DNA from: Conyzicola lurida
Lineage (GTDB): Bacteria; Actinomycetota; Actinomycetes; Actinomycetales; Microbacteriaceae
Assembly: GCF_014204935.1 (NCBI RefSeq)
Contig: NZ_JACHMJ010000001.1
Location: 868,001-932,000 of the forward strand
Direction of reading: 5' to 3'
Length of the DNA: 64,000 nucleotides
In this document: positions 34,614-43,516 of the stretch, piece after piece
Layout: every line of letters begins with the position of its first letter
How positions within the stretch are numbered: position 1 is the first letter of the stretch
Translations under genes and position numbers: made by a program
The notes under the pieces: generated by a model
The model's database searches: none
Seen by the model: only the letters and a program-made list of their open reading frames with translations
What the model was told of the DNA's origin: nothing

Positions 34614-35456
34614 GTGAGCTCCACTTCGGTAGTGACGTTGACCGACGTCAAGAAGAACTTCGGAAAGACCCGCGCGCTGCAGGGTGTGTCGCTGACCATC
34701 GAGCAGGGGGAGATCGTCGTGCTTCTCGGCCTCTCCGGCTCGGGCAAGTCGACGCTGCTGCGCCACTTCGACGGCCTCGAGACGCCGACCTCCGGGTCGG
34801 TCGAGGTGCTCGGCGAAGACGTTTCCGCACTCCGGGGCAAACCGCTCCGCCAGCTGCGCAGCCGCGTCGGGTTCATCTTCCAGCAGTTCGAACTCGTCGG
34901 TTCACTGTCGGTACTGGAGAACGTGCTCACGGGAGCCCTGGCGCGACTCACCGGCCCGCGCCTGGGGCTCCCCACCTATCCCGCCGCCCTGCGCTCCACG
35001 GCCTTCGACCTCCTCGAGGAAGTCGGCCTCGGAGCGCAGGCCTTCCAGCGCGCCGACACGCTGTCGGGCGGCCAGCAACAGCGCGTCGCAATCGCCCGCG
35101 CGCTGATGCAGGACCCCGAGATCCTGCTCGCCGACGAACCGGTCGCCTCGCTCGACCCCGAGTCGAGCGAGCAGGTGATGAACCTCATCCGCGAGATCGG
35201 CATGAAGCGCAACCTCACGGTCATCTGCAGCCTGCACCAGGTCGAGCTCGCGCTCTCCTGGGCCGACCGCATCGTCGGCCTGCGCCACGGCCAGGTCGTG
35301 CTCGACACCCCGTCGGCCGGGCTCAGCAAGCAGCAGGTGATGGAGGTCTACGGCCGCGTCGCCACCTCGACGAGCGAGATGCAGGCCGTGGCCGTCGAAT
35401 TGGCGGATGCCGTGGCCGAACTGCACGCGATGGCCGAACTGGACTCCGACCGGTGA
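34614..35456 (+). CDS. phnC: Phosphonate ABC transporter ATP-binding protein
   Basis: 280 aa, GTG start. Walker A GLSGSGKST, signature LSGGQQQRVAIARA, Walker B ILLADEPVASLDPESS and the H-loop SLHQVE. The N-terminal region and the RSRVGFIFQQFELVGSLSVLENVL stretch are typical of PhnC. Couples ATP hydrolysis to phosphonate uptake. Its stop overlaps the permease GTG by 4 nt. Confidence 0.93.
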   Translation: MSSTSVVTLTDVKKNFGKTRALQGVSLTIEQGEIVVLLGLSGSGKSTLLRHFDGLETPTSGSVEVLGEDVSALRGKPLRQLRSRVGFIFQQFELVGSLSVLENVLTGALARLTGPRLGLPTYPAALRSTAFDLLEEVGLGAQAFQRADTLSGGQQQRVAIARALMQDPEILLADEPVASLDPESSEQVMNLIREIGMKRNLTVICSLHQVELALSWADRIVGLRHGQVVLDTPSAGLSKQQVMEVYGRVATSTSEMQAVAVELADAVAELHAMAELDSDR

Positions 35457-37144
35457 CGACCCTCACGCCGGCACCCCCGCGTCAGAAGCCACCCGTCGCG
35501 CCCGTCGCGCGGCGGACCCTCGCCGCCCCGTCGCGCAACACGGTCACCGCCACCGTCATCCTGCTCGCCCTGCTGGCGTTCTCGGCCTGGTCGCTCGGCG
35601 AGATGGATCTGCGGATCGACTTCAGCTACGCGCTCTCGTTCCTCGAGCGCACCGTTCCGTTCGTCTGGCCGTCGGTCGGCGACATCCTCTGGTTCTCGGT
35701 CCTGACGCTCGCGATCGTTATCAGCGGCACGGTCATGGCGGCCGCTCTGTCGGTTCCCGTCGCCTACCTCGCCGCGCAGAACACGACGCCGTTCCGGGCG
35801 ACCCGCTGGCTCGGACGTTTTCTCAGCGTGACCTCGCGCGCCGCCCCCGACGCGATCATGGCGATGATCTTCGCCCTCGTGATCGGACAGGGCGCGCTCG
35901 CCGGCGTGCTGGCTCTCGGCCTGCACTCCGTCGGCATGATCAGCAAACTCACCGCGGACGCGATCGAGCAGATCGACGAGGGCCCCCGCCTCGCCCTGCG
36001 CGCCGCGGGCGCCACCAAGGGGCAGGAATTCTGGGGCGCCGTCTGGCCCCAGATCATGCCGTCGTTCGTCGCCACGGTGCTGCACCGCACCGACATCAAC
36101 CTACGGGTCTCCGTCATCCTCGGCTTCGTCGGGGTAAGCGGACTGGGCTACGAACTAAGCCACGCCTTGAACACTCTGAACTATCGCGAAGCGATGCCAT
36201 GGGCCATCATCATCTTTGTGCTCTGTGTCGGATTCGAGGTGATCTCCTCGGTCGTGCGCAAGACGCTACTCGGGGTGCAGCCCACCGGCCGTGGACTCGG
36301 CGACCGCATCGTGCGGCGCGCATCGGGTGTCTCGCCGACCGTGCCTGCGGGGCCGGTCGTGCACAGCCGGGTCCGCCCGTGGACCCGTGACCGCGTCACT
36401 ACGACGTCGTTCGCCTGGATCGCGGTCGTGGCCGTCGTCGCCTCGGTCTGGATCTCCGCGACCCAGGGCAGCAACTTCACGAACTTCTGGCTCAACGCCG
36501 GCATCGCGTTCAACCGGCTCTGGCCGCCGGCACTCGCCGAGAGCAACTGGGAGGCCACCGCCGAGAAGCTGTTCGAGACCGTGCAGATCGCCGGAGCCGC
36601 CACGCTGCTGGCGCTCGTCTTCTCGATCATCATCGGCTCGTTCGCCGCCCGCAACGTCGCCCCGAACGGTGCGGTGCGCACCGGTTTCCGGTTCTTGCTC
36701 GTCGGAATCCGCGGCCTTCCCGAGCTGCTGCTCTGCATCTTCTTCATCATCCTCACGGGCCTCGGCCCCGGTGCCGCCGTGATCGCGCTCGGCATCGGCG
36801 GCGTCGGCCTGCTCGGCAAGCTGATGGCCGACTCGCTCGAAGAGGTCGACCCGGGACCGGAGCACGCGCTGCGTGCCACCGGCGCGACCCGCGCGCAGAT
36901 CTTCGTCTCGGCGACCCTGCCGCAGGCGGCGCCCGCGTTCGTCGGGCACGCGCTCTACCTGTTCGACACCAACATCCGCGCCGCGACCATCCTCGGCATC
37001 GTGGGAGCCGGCGGCATCGGCTACATGCTCGCGGGAGCGGCGCGCATCAACCAGCACGAGCTGCTGGTGCTGCTGCTCTGCGTGCTCGTCATCGTGTTCG
37101 TCGTCGAGGCGATCTCGTCCTGGGTGCGGCAGCTGATCAAGTGA
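35453..37144 (+). CDS. phnE: Fused PhnE-PhnE phosphonate permease
   Basis: 563 aa, about twice the usual PhnE length. Two homologous membrane halves are joined in one chain, each with its own ATPase-contacting EAA-type motif: EGPRLALRAAGATKGQEFWG near residue 180 and GPEHALRATGATRAQIFVSA near 470. The linker at about 280-300 carries the proline-rich VSPTVPAGP. The usual transporter uses a PhnE dimer or two separate permeases. Overlaps phnC upstream and the FAD oxidase downstream by 4 nt each. Confidence 0.92.
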   Translation: MTTLTPAPPRQKPPVAPVARRTLAAPSRNTVTATVILLALLAFSAWSLGEMDLRIDFSYALSFLERTVPFVWPSVGDILWFSVLTLAIVISGTVMAAALSVPVAYLAAQNTTPFRATRWLGRFLSVTSRAAPDAIMAMIFALVIGQGALAGVLALGLHSVGMISKLTADAIEQIDEGPRLALRAAGATKGQEFWGAVWPQIMPSFVATVLHRTDINLRVSVILGFVGVSGLGYELSHALNTLNYREAMPWAIIIFVLCVGFEVISSVVRKTLLGVQPTGRGLGDRIVRRASGVSPTVPAGPVVHSRVRPWTRDRVTTTSFAWIAVVAVVASVWISATQGSNFTNFWLNAGIAFNRLWPPALAESNWEATAEKLFETVQIAGAATLLALVFSIIIGSFAARNVAPNGAVRTGFRFLLVGIRGLPELLLCIFFIILTGLGPGAAVIALGIGGVGLLGKLMADSLEEVDPGPEHALRATGATRAQIFVSATLPQAAPAFVGHALYLFDTNIRAATILGIVGAGGIGYMLAGAARINQHELLVLLLCVLVIVFVVEAISSWVRQLIK

Positions 37145-38289
37145 GCTCCGATTTTTCCCCGGTGGCGGCGAACCCGGTGACCACCCACGACTACGACCTG
37201 ATCGTCGTCGGTGCCGGCATCGTCGGCTTGGGCGCGGCTCTCGAGGGCGTCGACCGCGGGCTCCGGGTCGCGGTCGTCGAGCGGGCGGCGGCGATCACCG
37301 GTTCGTCGGTGCGCAACTTCGGGCACATCGGTGTGACGGGGCAATCGGGCGCGGCCCTCGAGTACGCACTCGAGACGCGGTCGCGGCTGCTGCGGCTCGG
37401 CCGCGAGGCCGGATTGTCGGTGTCGCAGCGCGGCGCGACCATCGCCGCGCGCGGCAGCGACGAGCTCGCGCTGCTCGCCCTGCTCGCCGAAGAACGGGGG
37501 AGCGACCAGGTCGTGCTCGCGACGGCGGCCGAGTTTGCCGAGACCACCCCCGTGCGCGACCCGTCGCTCAGCGGCGGGGCGTACCTGCCGCTCGACCTGC
37601 AGGTCGACCCGCGTACCGCGGCACCGCAACTGGCGGCCTGGCTCGAGGAGCGCGGCGTGACCTTCCACTGGCGCCGCGCCGTGCTCGGCATCGAACCGGG
37701 AACCGTGCACACCGCCGCGGGCGAACTGCACGCCGAGCGCATCGTCGTCGCGGTCAACTTCGACGTCGACCAGTTCTTCCCCGAGGTCGCGGCCGCCGCG
37801 CAGCTGCGTCGCTGCGGGCTCGACATGCTCGCGCTCGACTGGTCGGGCCGCCGTCCGCTCGACCGGCCGCTGCTCACCGGCTCGTCGATGCTGCGCTACT
37901 CCGCCTTCGCGCAGCTCGACGGGTACGCCGCGCTGCGCGACCGCTACCGCCGCGATTTCCCGGCCGTCGTCGACCTCGATATCAATCAGATGTACACGCA
38001 GCGGCCCACCGGGCAGCTGATCGTCGGCGACACCCACTACCGCGGCGACGCGATCCTCCCGTTCCAGGCCGAATCGTCGTTCGACGAGCTGCTCGCCCTG
38101 ACCCGTGGGCTGTTCGGCGTCGACGACCTGCGCGTCGTCGAGCGCTGGCAGGGCGTCTACGCGAGCGCCCCCGACGAATTCCTGCTGCACTCGCCCGGCG
38201 ACGGCGTGCGGGTCGCGTCGGTCACGACCGGCATCGGTATGACGACCGGGCTCGGGCTCGCGGCATCCGTCGTTCGAGAACTTCTCTAA
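37141..38289 (+). CDS. FAD-dependent amine oxidase of the phosphonate locus (TIGR03364-like)
   Basis: 382 aa, GTG overlapping the permease stop (GTGA). DAO-fold flavoprotein: YDLIVVGAGIVGLGAALEG dinucleotide-binding motif, GSSVRNFGHIGVTGQ, and C-terminal GIGMTTGLGLAASV. It fits the oxidase family known to sit beside TIGR03351 phosphonatase-like enzymes. Probable role: oxidative deamination of an aminoalkylphosphonate to the aldehyde used by the next enzyme, in place of the PhnW transaminase. The substrate is not proven. Confidence 0.82.
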   Translation: MSSDFSPVAANPVTTHDYDLIVVGAGIVGLGAALEGVDRGLRVAVVERAAAITGSSVRNFGHIGVTGQSGAALEYALETRSRLLRLGREAGLSVSQRGATIAARGSDELALLALLAEERGSDQVVLATAAEFAETTPVRDPSLSGGAYLPLDLQVDPRTAAPQLAAWLEERGVTFHWRRAVLGIEPGTVHTAAGELHAERIVVAVNFDVDQFFPEVAAAAQLRRCGLDMLALDWSGRRPLDRPLLTGSSMLRYSAFAQLDGYAALRDRYRRDFPAVVDLDINQMYTQRPTGQLIVGDTHYRGDAILPFQAESSFDELLALTRGLFGVDDLRVVERWQGVYASAPDEFLLHSPGDGVRVASVTTGIGMTTGLGLAASVVRELL

Positions 38290-38311
38290 ACACCAAGGAA
38301 AGGCACCACCC

Positions 38312-38992
38312 ATGACCGACATCACCCTCGCCGTCCTCGACATGGCCGGAACCACCGTGAGCGACGACGGCGTGGTCGAGCAGTCGTTCGCGGATGCCTA
38401 CGACGCGACGCCGGTGCTGCACGGCTTCGGCACCCGTGACGCGGTGCGCGCCTACGCGAAGGCGACCATGGGCCAGTCGAAGATCGAGGTCTTCGGCGAG
38501 CTCACCTCGAGCTACGACGACGCGGTCGTGGCGAACCTCGCGTTCGAGAAGGCCTTCGCCGACCTCGTCGCGTCGGGCGCCTGCACCCCGTTGCCCGGAG
38601 CGGTCGAGACGATCACGCGGCTCCGCGACTCGGGCATCGCCGTGGTGCTCACCACCGGGTTCTCGAAGCAGACGCAGGACGCGCTGATCGACTCGCTCGG
38701 CTGGGGCGACCTTGTCGACCTCGCGCTCTGCCCCGCGGACGCCGGCCGCGGACGCCCGTTCCCCGACCTCAACCTGACCGCGCTCATCCGCTCGCGGACG
38801 CTCGGGGTGCAGAACATGCTCGTCGCCGGCGACACCTCGACCGACATGCTGAGCGCCACCCGCGCCGGAGCCGCCTACGCGGTCGGCGTGCTGAGCGGCG
38901 CGCACGACGAGGAACTGCTGCGCGCGAACGGGGCGACCGACATCCTGGCGGGCGTCGCCGGGATCCCCGCGCTGCTCGGCCTCGACGGCTGA
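38312..38992 (+). CDS. Phosphonatase-like HAD hydrolase (TIGR03351-like)
   Basis: 226 aa, ATG with an AAGGAAAGG ribosome-binding site. The HAD nucleophile motif is D10MAGTTV, as in PhnX (DxAGT). The cap lysine that forms a Schiff base in PhnX is present as K57 in MGQSKIEV. Arg in GRGRPFPDL takes the place of the usual HAD lysine, and AGDTSTDM is the acidic motif. These residues indicate C-P bond cleavage of a phosphonoacetaldehyde-type substrate, giving phosphate and an aldehyde. Last enzyme of the uptake-oxidase-hydrolase operon. Confidence 0.88.
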   Translation: MTDITLAVLDMAGTTVSDDGVVEQSFADAYDATPVLHGFGTRDAVRAYAKATMGQSKIEVFGELTSSYDDAVVANLAFEKAFADLVASGACTPLPGAVETITRLRDSGIAVVLTTGFSKQTQDALIDSLGWGDLVDLALCPADAGRGRPFPDLNLTALIRSRTLGVQNMLVAGDTSTDMLSATRAGAAYAVGVLSGAHDEELLRANGATDILAGVAGIPALLGLDG

Positions 38993-39021
38993 TACGGCTG
39001 ACACGGCCATAGGGTGAGGTC

Positions 39022-39708
39022 ATGACGGATCTCGCCGGAAAGAACATCCTCGTCGTCGGCGCCACCGGGGCTCTCGGGTCCCGGCTCGCGCGACGGCTGG
39101 CCGACGCCGGTGCCACGCTGGTGCTGACCGGCACCGACAGCTCTCGCCTGGCACAGCTCGACGTGCCGGGCCGACGACTGGTCGTCGATCTGACCGACGG
39201 GCCGGATGCCGCAGCGACACTGGCCGCGGAATCCCTCGGGGGTCTCGACGGCGTCGTCGTCGCGGCCGGCGTGGTCGCCTTCGGCCCCGCGGGCGCGCTC
39301 GACCCGGCGACCGTCGCCCGGCTCTTTGCGGTGAACGCGGCGGGTCCGATCGCGCTCATCGCCGCGGCTCTGCCGCTGCTCGCCGAGTCCGCCACCGAGG
39401 CGCGGGAGCCCTTCGTCGTGACGATCAGCGGCGTCGTCGCGGAGTCGCCGACAGCGGGTCTCGCGGCTTACTCCGCGTCAAAAGCGGCGCTGGCGGCGTT
39501 TATGGCCGCGGCGTCCCGGGAAATGCGGCGCAGCGGCATCCGTCTGCTCGACGCGCGCCCCGGGCACATCGAGACCGGCCTGGCGACGCGGGCGATCGCG
39601 GGCACCGCGCCCGCGTTCCCCACCGGACTCGACCCGGACGCGGTCGCCGACCGAATCGTCGCCGCCATCGAGGGCGACGAAAAGGACCTGCCCAGTACCG
39701 CTTTCTGA
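39022..39708 (+). CDS. Short-chain dehydrogenase/reductase
   Basis: 228 aa. SDR fold with GATGALGSRLARRL, AAGVV in place of NNAG, Ser in TISGVV, and AYSASKAAL with Tyr-x3-Lys. Asp in VVDLTDG. TAGGGT ends 6 nt before ATG 39022, so it probably has its own leaderless promoter although it follows the phosphonate genes by 29 bp. Whether it acts on the aldehyde product of that pathway cannot be told from the sequence. Confidence 0.88.
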   Translation: MTDLAGKNILVVGATGALGSRLARRLADAGATLVLTGTDSSRLAQLDVPGRRLVVDLTDGPDAAATLAAESLGGLDGVVVAAGVVAFGPAGALDPATVARLFAVNAAGPIALIAAALPLLAESATEAREPFVVTISGVVAESPTAGLAAYSASKAALAAFMAAASREMRRSGIRLLDARPGHIETGLATRAIAGTAPAFPTGLDPDAVADRIVAAIEGDEKDLPSTAF

Positions 39709-39728
39709 CCCCCGCCGTGCACCGCGGT

Positions 39729-39809
39729 CGACAGGATCGCCCGGCTCCCAGAAGCCAATCGGTCCTGTCGAGCGCGTGGCCCGACCGGATGATCCTGTCG
39801 AGCGGGTGG
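39729..39809. terminator. Inverted and direct repeats between convergent genes, likely terminator
   Basis: One left arm cgacaggatc (39729-39738) can pair with gatcctgtcg (39791-39800, perfect) or ggtcctgtcg (39761-39770, 9 of 10). The right arms are part of a 17-nt direct repeat tcctgtcgagcg-n-gtgg (39763-39779, 39793-39809). It lies between the SDR and MFS genes, where it can stop both transcripts. Confidence 0.6.
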
Positions 39810-39821
39810 AGCAGGGGGTCG

Positions 39822-41102
39822 CTACCGCAGATTCCGCGGCACGTGTGGCGCATACCGCGGCACGTAGCGCAGCAGGATGCCCGCGCCCACGAGTCCGAGC
39901 ACGCCCATCACCCCGGCGGCCGCCGCGATCGAGACCGCACCGGTGATGCCCGCGATCAGCAGCGGACCCGTCGCGCTGCCGAGGTCGCCCGTGAAGCGCC
40001 ACGCCCCGAGGAACGGGGCGGGGTTCTTTTTGTCGGCCAGGTCGGCACCGAGGGTCATGAGGATGCCGCTGCCGACGCCGTTCGCGAGTGACATGAACAT
40101 CGCGGTCGAGATGAACCAGACGACCGTCGAGGGCAGATCGTGGCTGAACGCCAGTGCGAGGTGCCCGAGGCCGAGCCCGACCATCGACGGCACGGCGCTC
40201 CAGAGCCGGCCGAAGCGGTCCATGATCTGGCCGCTCGCGTAGAACAGGGCGAAGTCGATTCCCGCGGCGATGCCGATGATGAGGGCGGTGTTCGGCTCGC
40301 TGATGCCGATGCTGACGGCCCAGAGGGGGAGGATGATCATCCGGCTGGCGCGCAGCATGCCGATGAGTGCCGCTCCCGTGCCGAGCTTGGTGAGCACCGC
40401 GCGGTTGTCGTAGATGGTGCGGAACAGGCCGCGTGCCTCCTGCTCGACGAGCGCCTCGCCCTCGCGCAGCTCGGCGCCCCGTGCGACGCCCGCCTCGCCG
40501 CGCACCTTGCCGACCGAGCCGAACGACGCGGTGGGGTCGCGCAGCAGCATCAGGCTGACGGCCGCCGCGAGGCAGCAGACGATGTGGATCCAGAACGACG
40601 ATGCCGCCGTTCCGGTCAGGTGGATGACCGCGGCGGTGATGAACGGGCCGACGAAGGCACCGGCGCGGAAGGTGCCGCCGAGGGTGGAGAGTGCGCGGGC
40701 CCGGTAGGCGACCGGCACGAAGCTCGTCATAAACGCGTGCCGAGCGAGGGCGAAGACCGCGGTCGCGAGCCCGACCAGGAAGATTCCGAAGCCGAGCGCG
40801 ACCGGGTTCGGCGCGATCACGCAGACCACGAGTCCGACGATCGACAGCAGCGCGGCGCCGATCATGGCGGGGCGTTCGCCGACCCGTGCAACGAGCCAGC
40901 CGCTCGGGATGTCGCCGAGCAGCTCGCCCAACATCAGCAGGGCCGCGACGAACCCGGCGATCGCGAGAGTCGCGCCGAGGTTGCCGGCCACGATCGGGAT
41001 CATCGGGATGATCGCACCCTCGCCGATCGAGAACAGCAGGGTGGGGAGGAGCGCCGGAAGTGCGATCGATCGCCAACGGAACGGTTGCTCGGCGGTAGTC
41101 AC
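39822..41102 (-). CDS. MFS transporter
   Basis: 426 aa from GTG 41102. Twelve predicted spans; the loop after span 2 carries GDIPSGWLVARVGERP, the MFS motif A variant, and the region after span 8 has GQIMDRFGRLW. A charged central loop lies near residue 200 (VGKVRGEAGVARGAELREGE). The family relates to drug or metabolite exporters; the substrate is not readable. Divergent from prfB, 63 bp apart. Confidence 0.88.
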   Translation of the reverse strand: MTTAEQPFRWRSIALPALLPTLLFSIGEGAIIPMIPIVAGNLGATLAIAGFVAALLMLGELLGDIPSGWLVARVGERPAMIGAALLSIVGLVVCVIAPNPVALGFGIFLVGLATAVFALARHAFMTSFVPVAYRARALSTLGGTFRAGAFVGPFITAAVIHLTGTAASSFWIHIVCCLAAAVSLMLLRDPTASFGSVGKVRGEAGVARGAELREGEALVEQEARGLFRTIYDNRAVLTKLGTGAALIGMLRASRMIILPLWAVSIGISEPNTALIIGIAAGIDFALFYASGQIMDRFGRLWSAVPSMVGLGLGHLALAFSHDLPSTVVWFISTAMFMSLANGVGSGILMTLGADLADKKNPAPFLGAWRFTGDLGSATGPLLIAGITGAVSIAAAAGVMGVLGLVGAGILLRYVPRYAPHVPRNLR

Positions 41103-41165
41103 TCGTTCGACTGTACTCCCGCGCGCGGAAGGTCCCCGACGGGCAGCGGGTAGACTCGCACCGAC

Positions 41166-42272
41166 ATGGACGAGCTGGATTTTTCTGTAGAGATTGCTGC
41201 CCTTCGATCGACGTTCGCGGATATCCGCTCGGTCGTCGGCGTTGACCGACTCGAGGCGGAGATCGCCGACCTCAGCGAACAGGCCGGTGTCCCCGACCTC
41301 TGGGACGACACCGACAAGGCGCAGAAGGTCACGAGCGACCTGAGCCACCGCCAGGCCGAGCTCGCCAAGATCGTGAGCATCGCCTCGCGTCTCGACGACC
41401 TCGAGATCATGGTCGAGCTGGCCAACGACGAGTCGGATGCCGCGGCCGCCGACGAGGCGAAAGCCGAACTGAAGTCGATCGAGAAGATCCTCGGCGACCT
41501 CGAGGTGCAGACGCTTCTCGACGGCGAGTACGACGCGCACCCCGCGGTCATCACGATCCGCGCCGGAGCCGGGGGAGTGGACGCCGCCGACTTCGCCGAC
41601 ATGCTCTTCCGCATGTACCTGCGCTGGGCCGAGAAGCACGGCTACTCCGCCACCGTCATGGACACGAGCTACGCCGAAGAGGCCGGCATCAAGTCGGCCA
41701 CCTTCGAGATCGACGCGCCCTACGCGTTCGGCACCCTGAGCGTCGAGGCCGGCACCCACCGCCTCGTGCGTATGTCGCCGTTCGGTGCGGCCGGCAAGCG
41801 TCAGACCAGCTTCGCCGCGGTCGAGGTCATCCCGCTGCTCGAAGAGGCCGTGGCCATCGACATCCCCGAGAACGACCTCCGCGTCGACGTCTTCCGTTCC
41901 TCCGGCCCCGGCGGCCAGTCGGTCAACACCACCGACTCCGCCGTGCGCCTCACCCACATCCCCACCGGCACCGTCGTCTCGATGCAGAACGAGAAGAGCC
42001 AGATCCAGAACCGCGCCGCCGCCATGCGCGTGCTGCAGTCGCGACTGCTCATCATCCAGAAGGAACAGGAAGCCGCGACCAAGAAGGAGTTCGCCGGTGT
42101 GATCACCGCGAGCTGGGGCGACCAGATGCGCAGCTACGTGCTCGCCCCGTACCAGATGGTCAAGGACCTCCGCACCGAATACGAGGAGGGCAACCCCTCC
42201 AAGGTGTTCGACGGCGACCTCGACGGATTCATCAACGCCGGCATCAAGTGGCGTAAGAGAGACAAGGACTAG
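41166..42272 (+). CDS. prfB: Peptide chain release factor 2
   Basis: 368 aa. The codon-recognition tripeptide SPF ([18 protein letters not shown]) and the catalytic GGQ in [19 protein letters not shown] define RF2, which reads UAA and UGA. The frame is unbroken from ATG 41166: there is no programmed +1 frameshift site as in E. coli, as is usual for actinobacteria. TAGACT ends 9 nt upstream. It starts the prfB-Rid-ftsE-ftsX-smpB run. Confidence 0.96.
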   Translation: MDELDFSVEIAALRSTFADIRSVVGVDRLEAEIADLSEQAGVPDLWDDTDKAQKVTSDLSHRQAELAKIVSIASRLDDLEIMVELANDESDAAAADEAKAELKSIEKILGDLEVQTLLDGEYDAHPAVITIRAGAGGVDAADFADMLFRMYLRWAEKHGYSATVMDTSYAEEAGIKSATFEIDAPYAFGTLSVEAGTHRLVRMSPFGAAGKRQTSFAAVEVIPLLEEAVAIDIPENDLRVDVFRSSGPGGQSVNTTDSAVRLTHIPTGTVVSMQNEKSQIQNRAAAMRVLQSRLLIIQKEQEAATKKEFAGVITASWGDQMRSYVLAPYQMVKDLRTEYEEGNPSKVFDGDLDGFINAGIKWRKRDKD

Positions 42273-42277
42273 ACAGC

Positions 42278-42664
42278 ATGCGCGAACTCATCACCTCCGG
42301 TTCCCCGTGGGAGGCGAAAATCGGGTACTCGCGTGCCGTCGTGGTCGGCGACACGATCTACATCTCCGCGTCGGCCGCGACCGGCCCCGACGGAAAAGTC
42401 GTCTCGCCCGAGCTCTACGCGCAGACTAAGCACGTGCTCGGGATGCTGTCCGGCATTCTGGATGACGCGGGCTTCAGCATCGCGGACGTGGTGCAGAGCC
42501 GCCTCTACGTCTCCGACTTCGAGAACTGGTCGGAGGCCACCCGCGCCCACGGCGAGGTCTTCGGCGACATCCGCCCCGCGTTCGCGCTCGTGCACGCCTT
42601 GCCGTTCATCGACCCCGAGATCCTCGTCGAGGTCGAACTCACCGCGGTCCGCGAATCGCTCTAG
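42278..42664 (+). CDS. Rid family (YjgF-like) protein
   Basis: 128 aa, 5 bp after prfB. The Rid fold is clear (SAVVV, GDTIYISASAATGPDGKV, GFSIADVVQSRLYVSD, IRPAFALVHALPFIDPEILVEVELTA). The C-terminal Arg of RidA (in ARSCVEV) is not at its usual place, so this is one of the other Rid subgroups and enamine deaminase activity is uncertain. Confidence 0.88.
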   Translation: MRELITSGSPWEAKIGYSRAVVVGDTIYISASAATGPDGKVVSPELYAQTKHVLGMLSGILDDAGFSIADVVQSRLYVSDFENWSEATRAHGEVFGDIRPAFALVHALPFIDPEILVEVELTAVRESL

Positions 42665-42784
42665 CCGTCGGCATCCGTCGTTCGTATAAAAACGCGCCGC
42701 CGACGCGTCCGTTCCTGTGAACGTTGCATTCCCGGGGGTGTCGCTAGAGGCATCCGCCGATCGCATGCCTAGGCTCATCACGAA

Positions 42785-43516
42785 ATGATTCGCTTTGATT
42801 CCGTCTCCAAGTTGTACTCGGGGAACACTCGTCCGGCGCTCAACAACGTCAGCCTCGAGGTTCTCAAGGGTGAATTCGTCTTCCTCGTCGGCGCGTCCGG
42901 GTCGGGCAAGTCGAGTTTTCTGCGTCTCGTCCTGAAGGAAGAGAAACCCTCCCAGGGGCAGATCCACGTGCTCGGGCAGCAGCTCGGCACCATTTCGAAC
43001 CGCAAGGTTCCCTACTTCCGCCGCAACCTCGGGGTCGTCTTCCAGGACTTCCGTCTGCTGCCGCAGAAGACGGTCTTCGACAACGTCGCCTTCACCCTCC
43101 AGGTGATCGGCAAGAGCCGCGGATTCATCCAGGAAGCCGTCCCCGACGTGCTCAAGATGGTCGGACTCGCCGGCAAGACCGCGCGCTTCCCCCACGAACT
43201 CTCCGGTGGCGAGCAGCAGCGCGTGGCGATCGCGCGCGCGATCGTCAACAAGCCCGCCATCCTGCTGGCCGACGAGCCGACGGGAAACCTCGACCCGGTC
43301 ACCAGCGCGGGAATCATGACGCTGCTGCAGCGCATCAACCTCGGGGGCACCACCGTCATCATGGCAACACACGACGCGGGCATCGTCGACCAGATGAAGC
43401 GCCGCGTCATCGAACTCACCAGCGGCCAGATCGTGCGCGACGAGCGGGAGGGCGGCTACCAGACCCAGGCCATCCCCGTCCAGCAACTCGGGCTCGAGGG
43501 TGAGGCCGCACGATGA
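42785..43516 (+). CDS. ftsE: Cell division ATP-binding protein FtsE
   Basis: 243 aa. ABC ATPase: MIRFDSVSKLYSGNTRPALN, Walker A GASGSGKSS, signature LSGGEQQRVAIARAI, Walker B ILLADEPTGNLDP. With FtsX it activates peptidoglycan hydrolases at the septum. TAGGCT lies 9 nt before the ATG; overlaps ftsX by 4 nt. Confidence 0.96.
   Translation: MIRFDSVSKLYSGNTRPALNNVSLEVLKGEFVFLVGASGSGKSSFLRLVLKEEKPSQGQIHVLGQQLGTISNRKVPYFRRNLGVVFQDFRLLPQKTVFDNVAFTLQVIGKSRGFIQEAVPDVLKMVGLAGKTARFPHELSGGEQQRVAIARAIVNKPAILLADEPTGNLDPVTSAGIMTLLQRINLGGTTVIMATHDAGIVDQMKRRVIELTSGQIVRDEREGGYQTQAIPVQQLGLEGEAAR

Noticed and set aside
41166-41320. Programmed +1 frameshift in prfB
   Set aside because: The frame is open from ATG 41166 with no internal UGA near codon 26 and no Shine-Dalgarno-like CTTTGA site.
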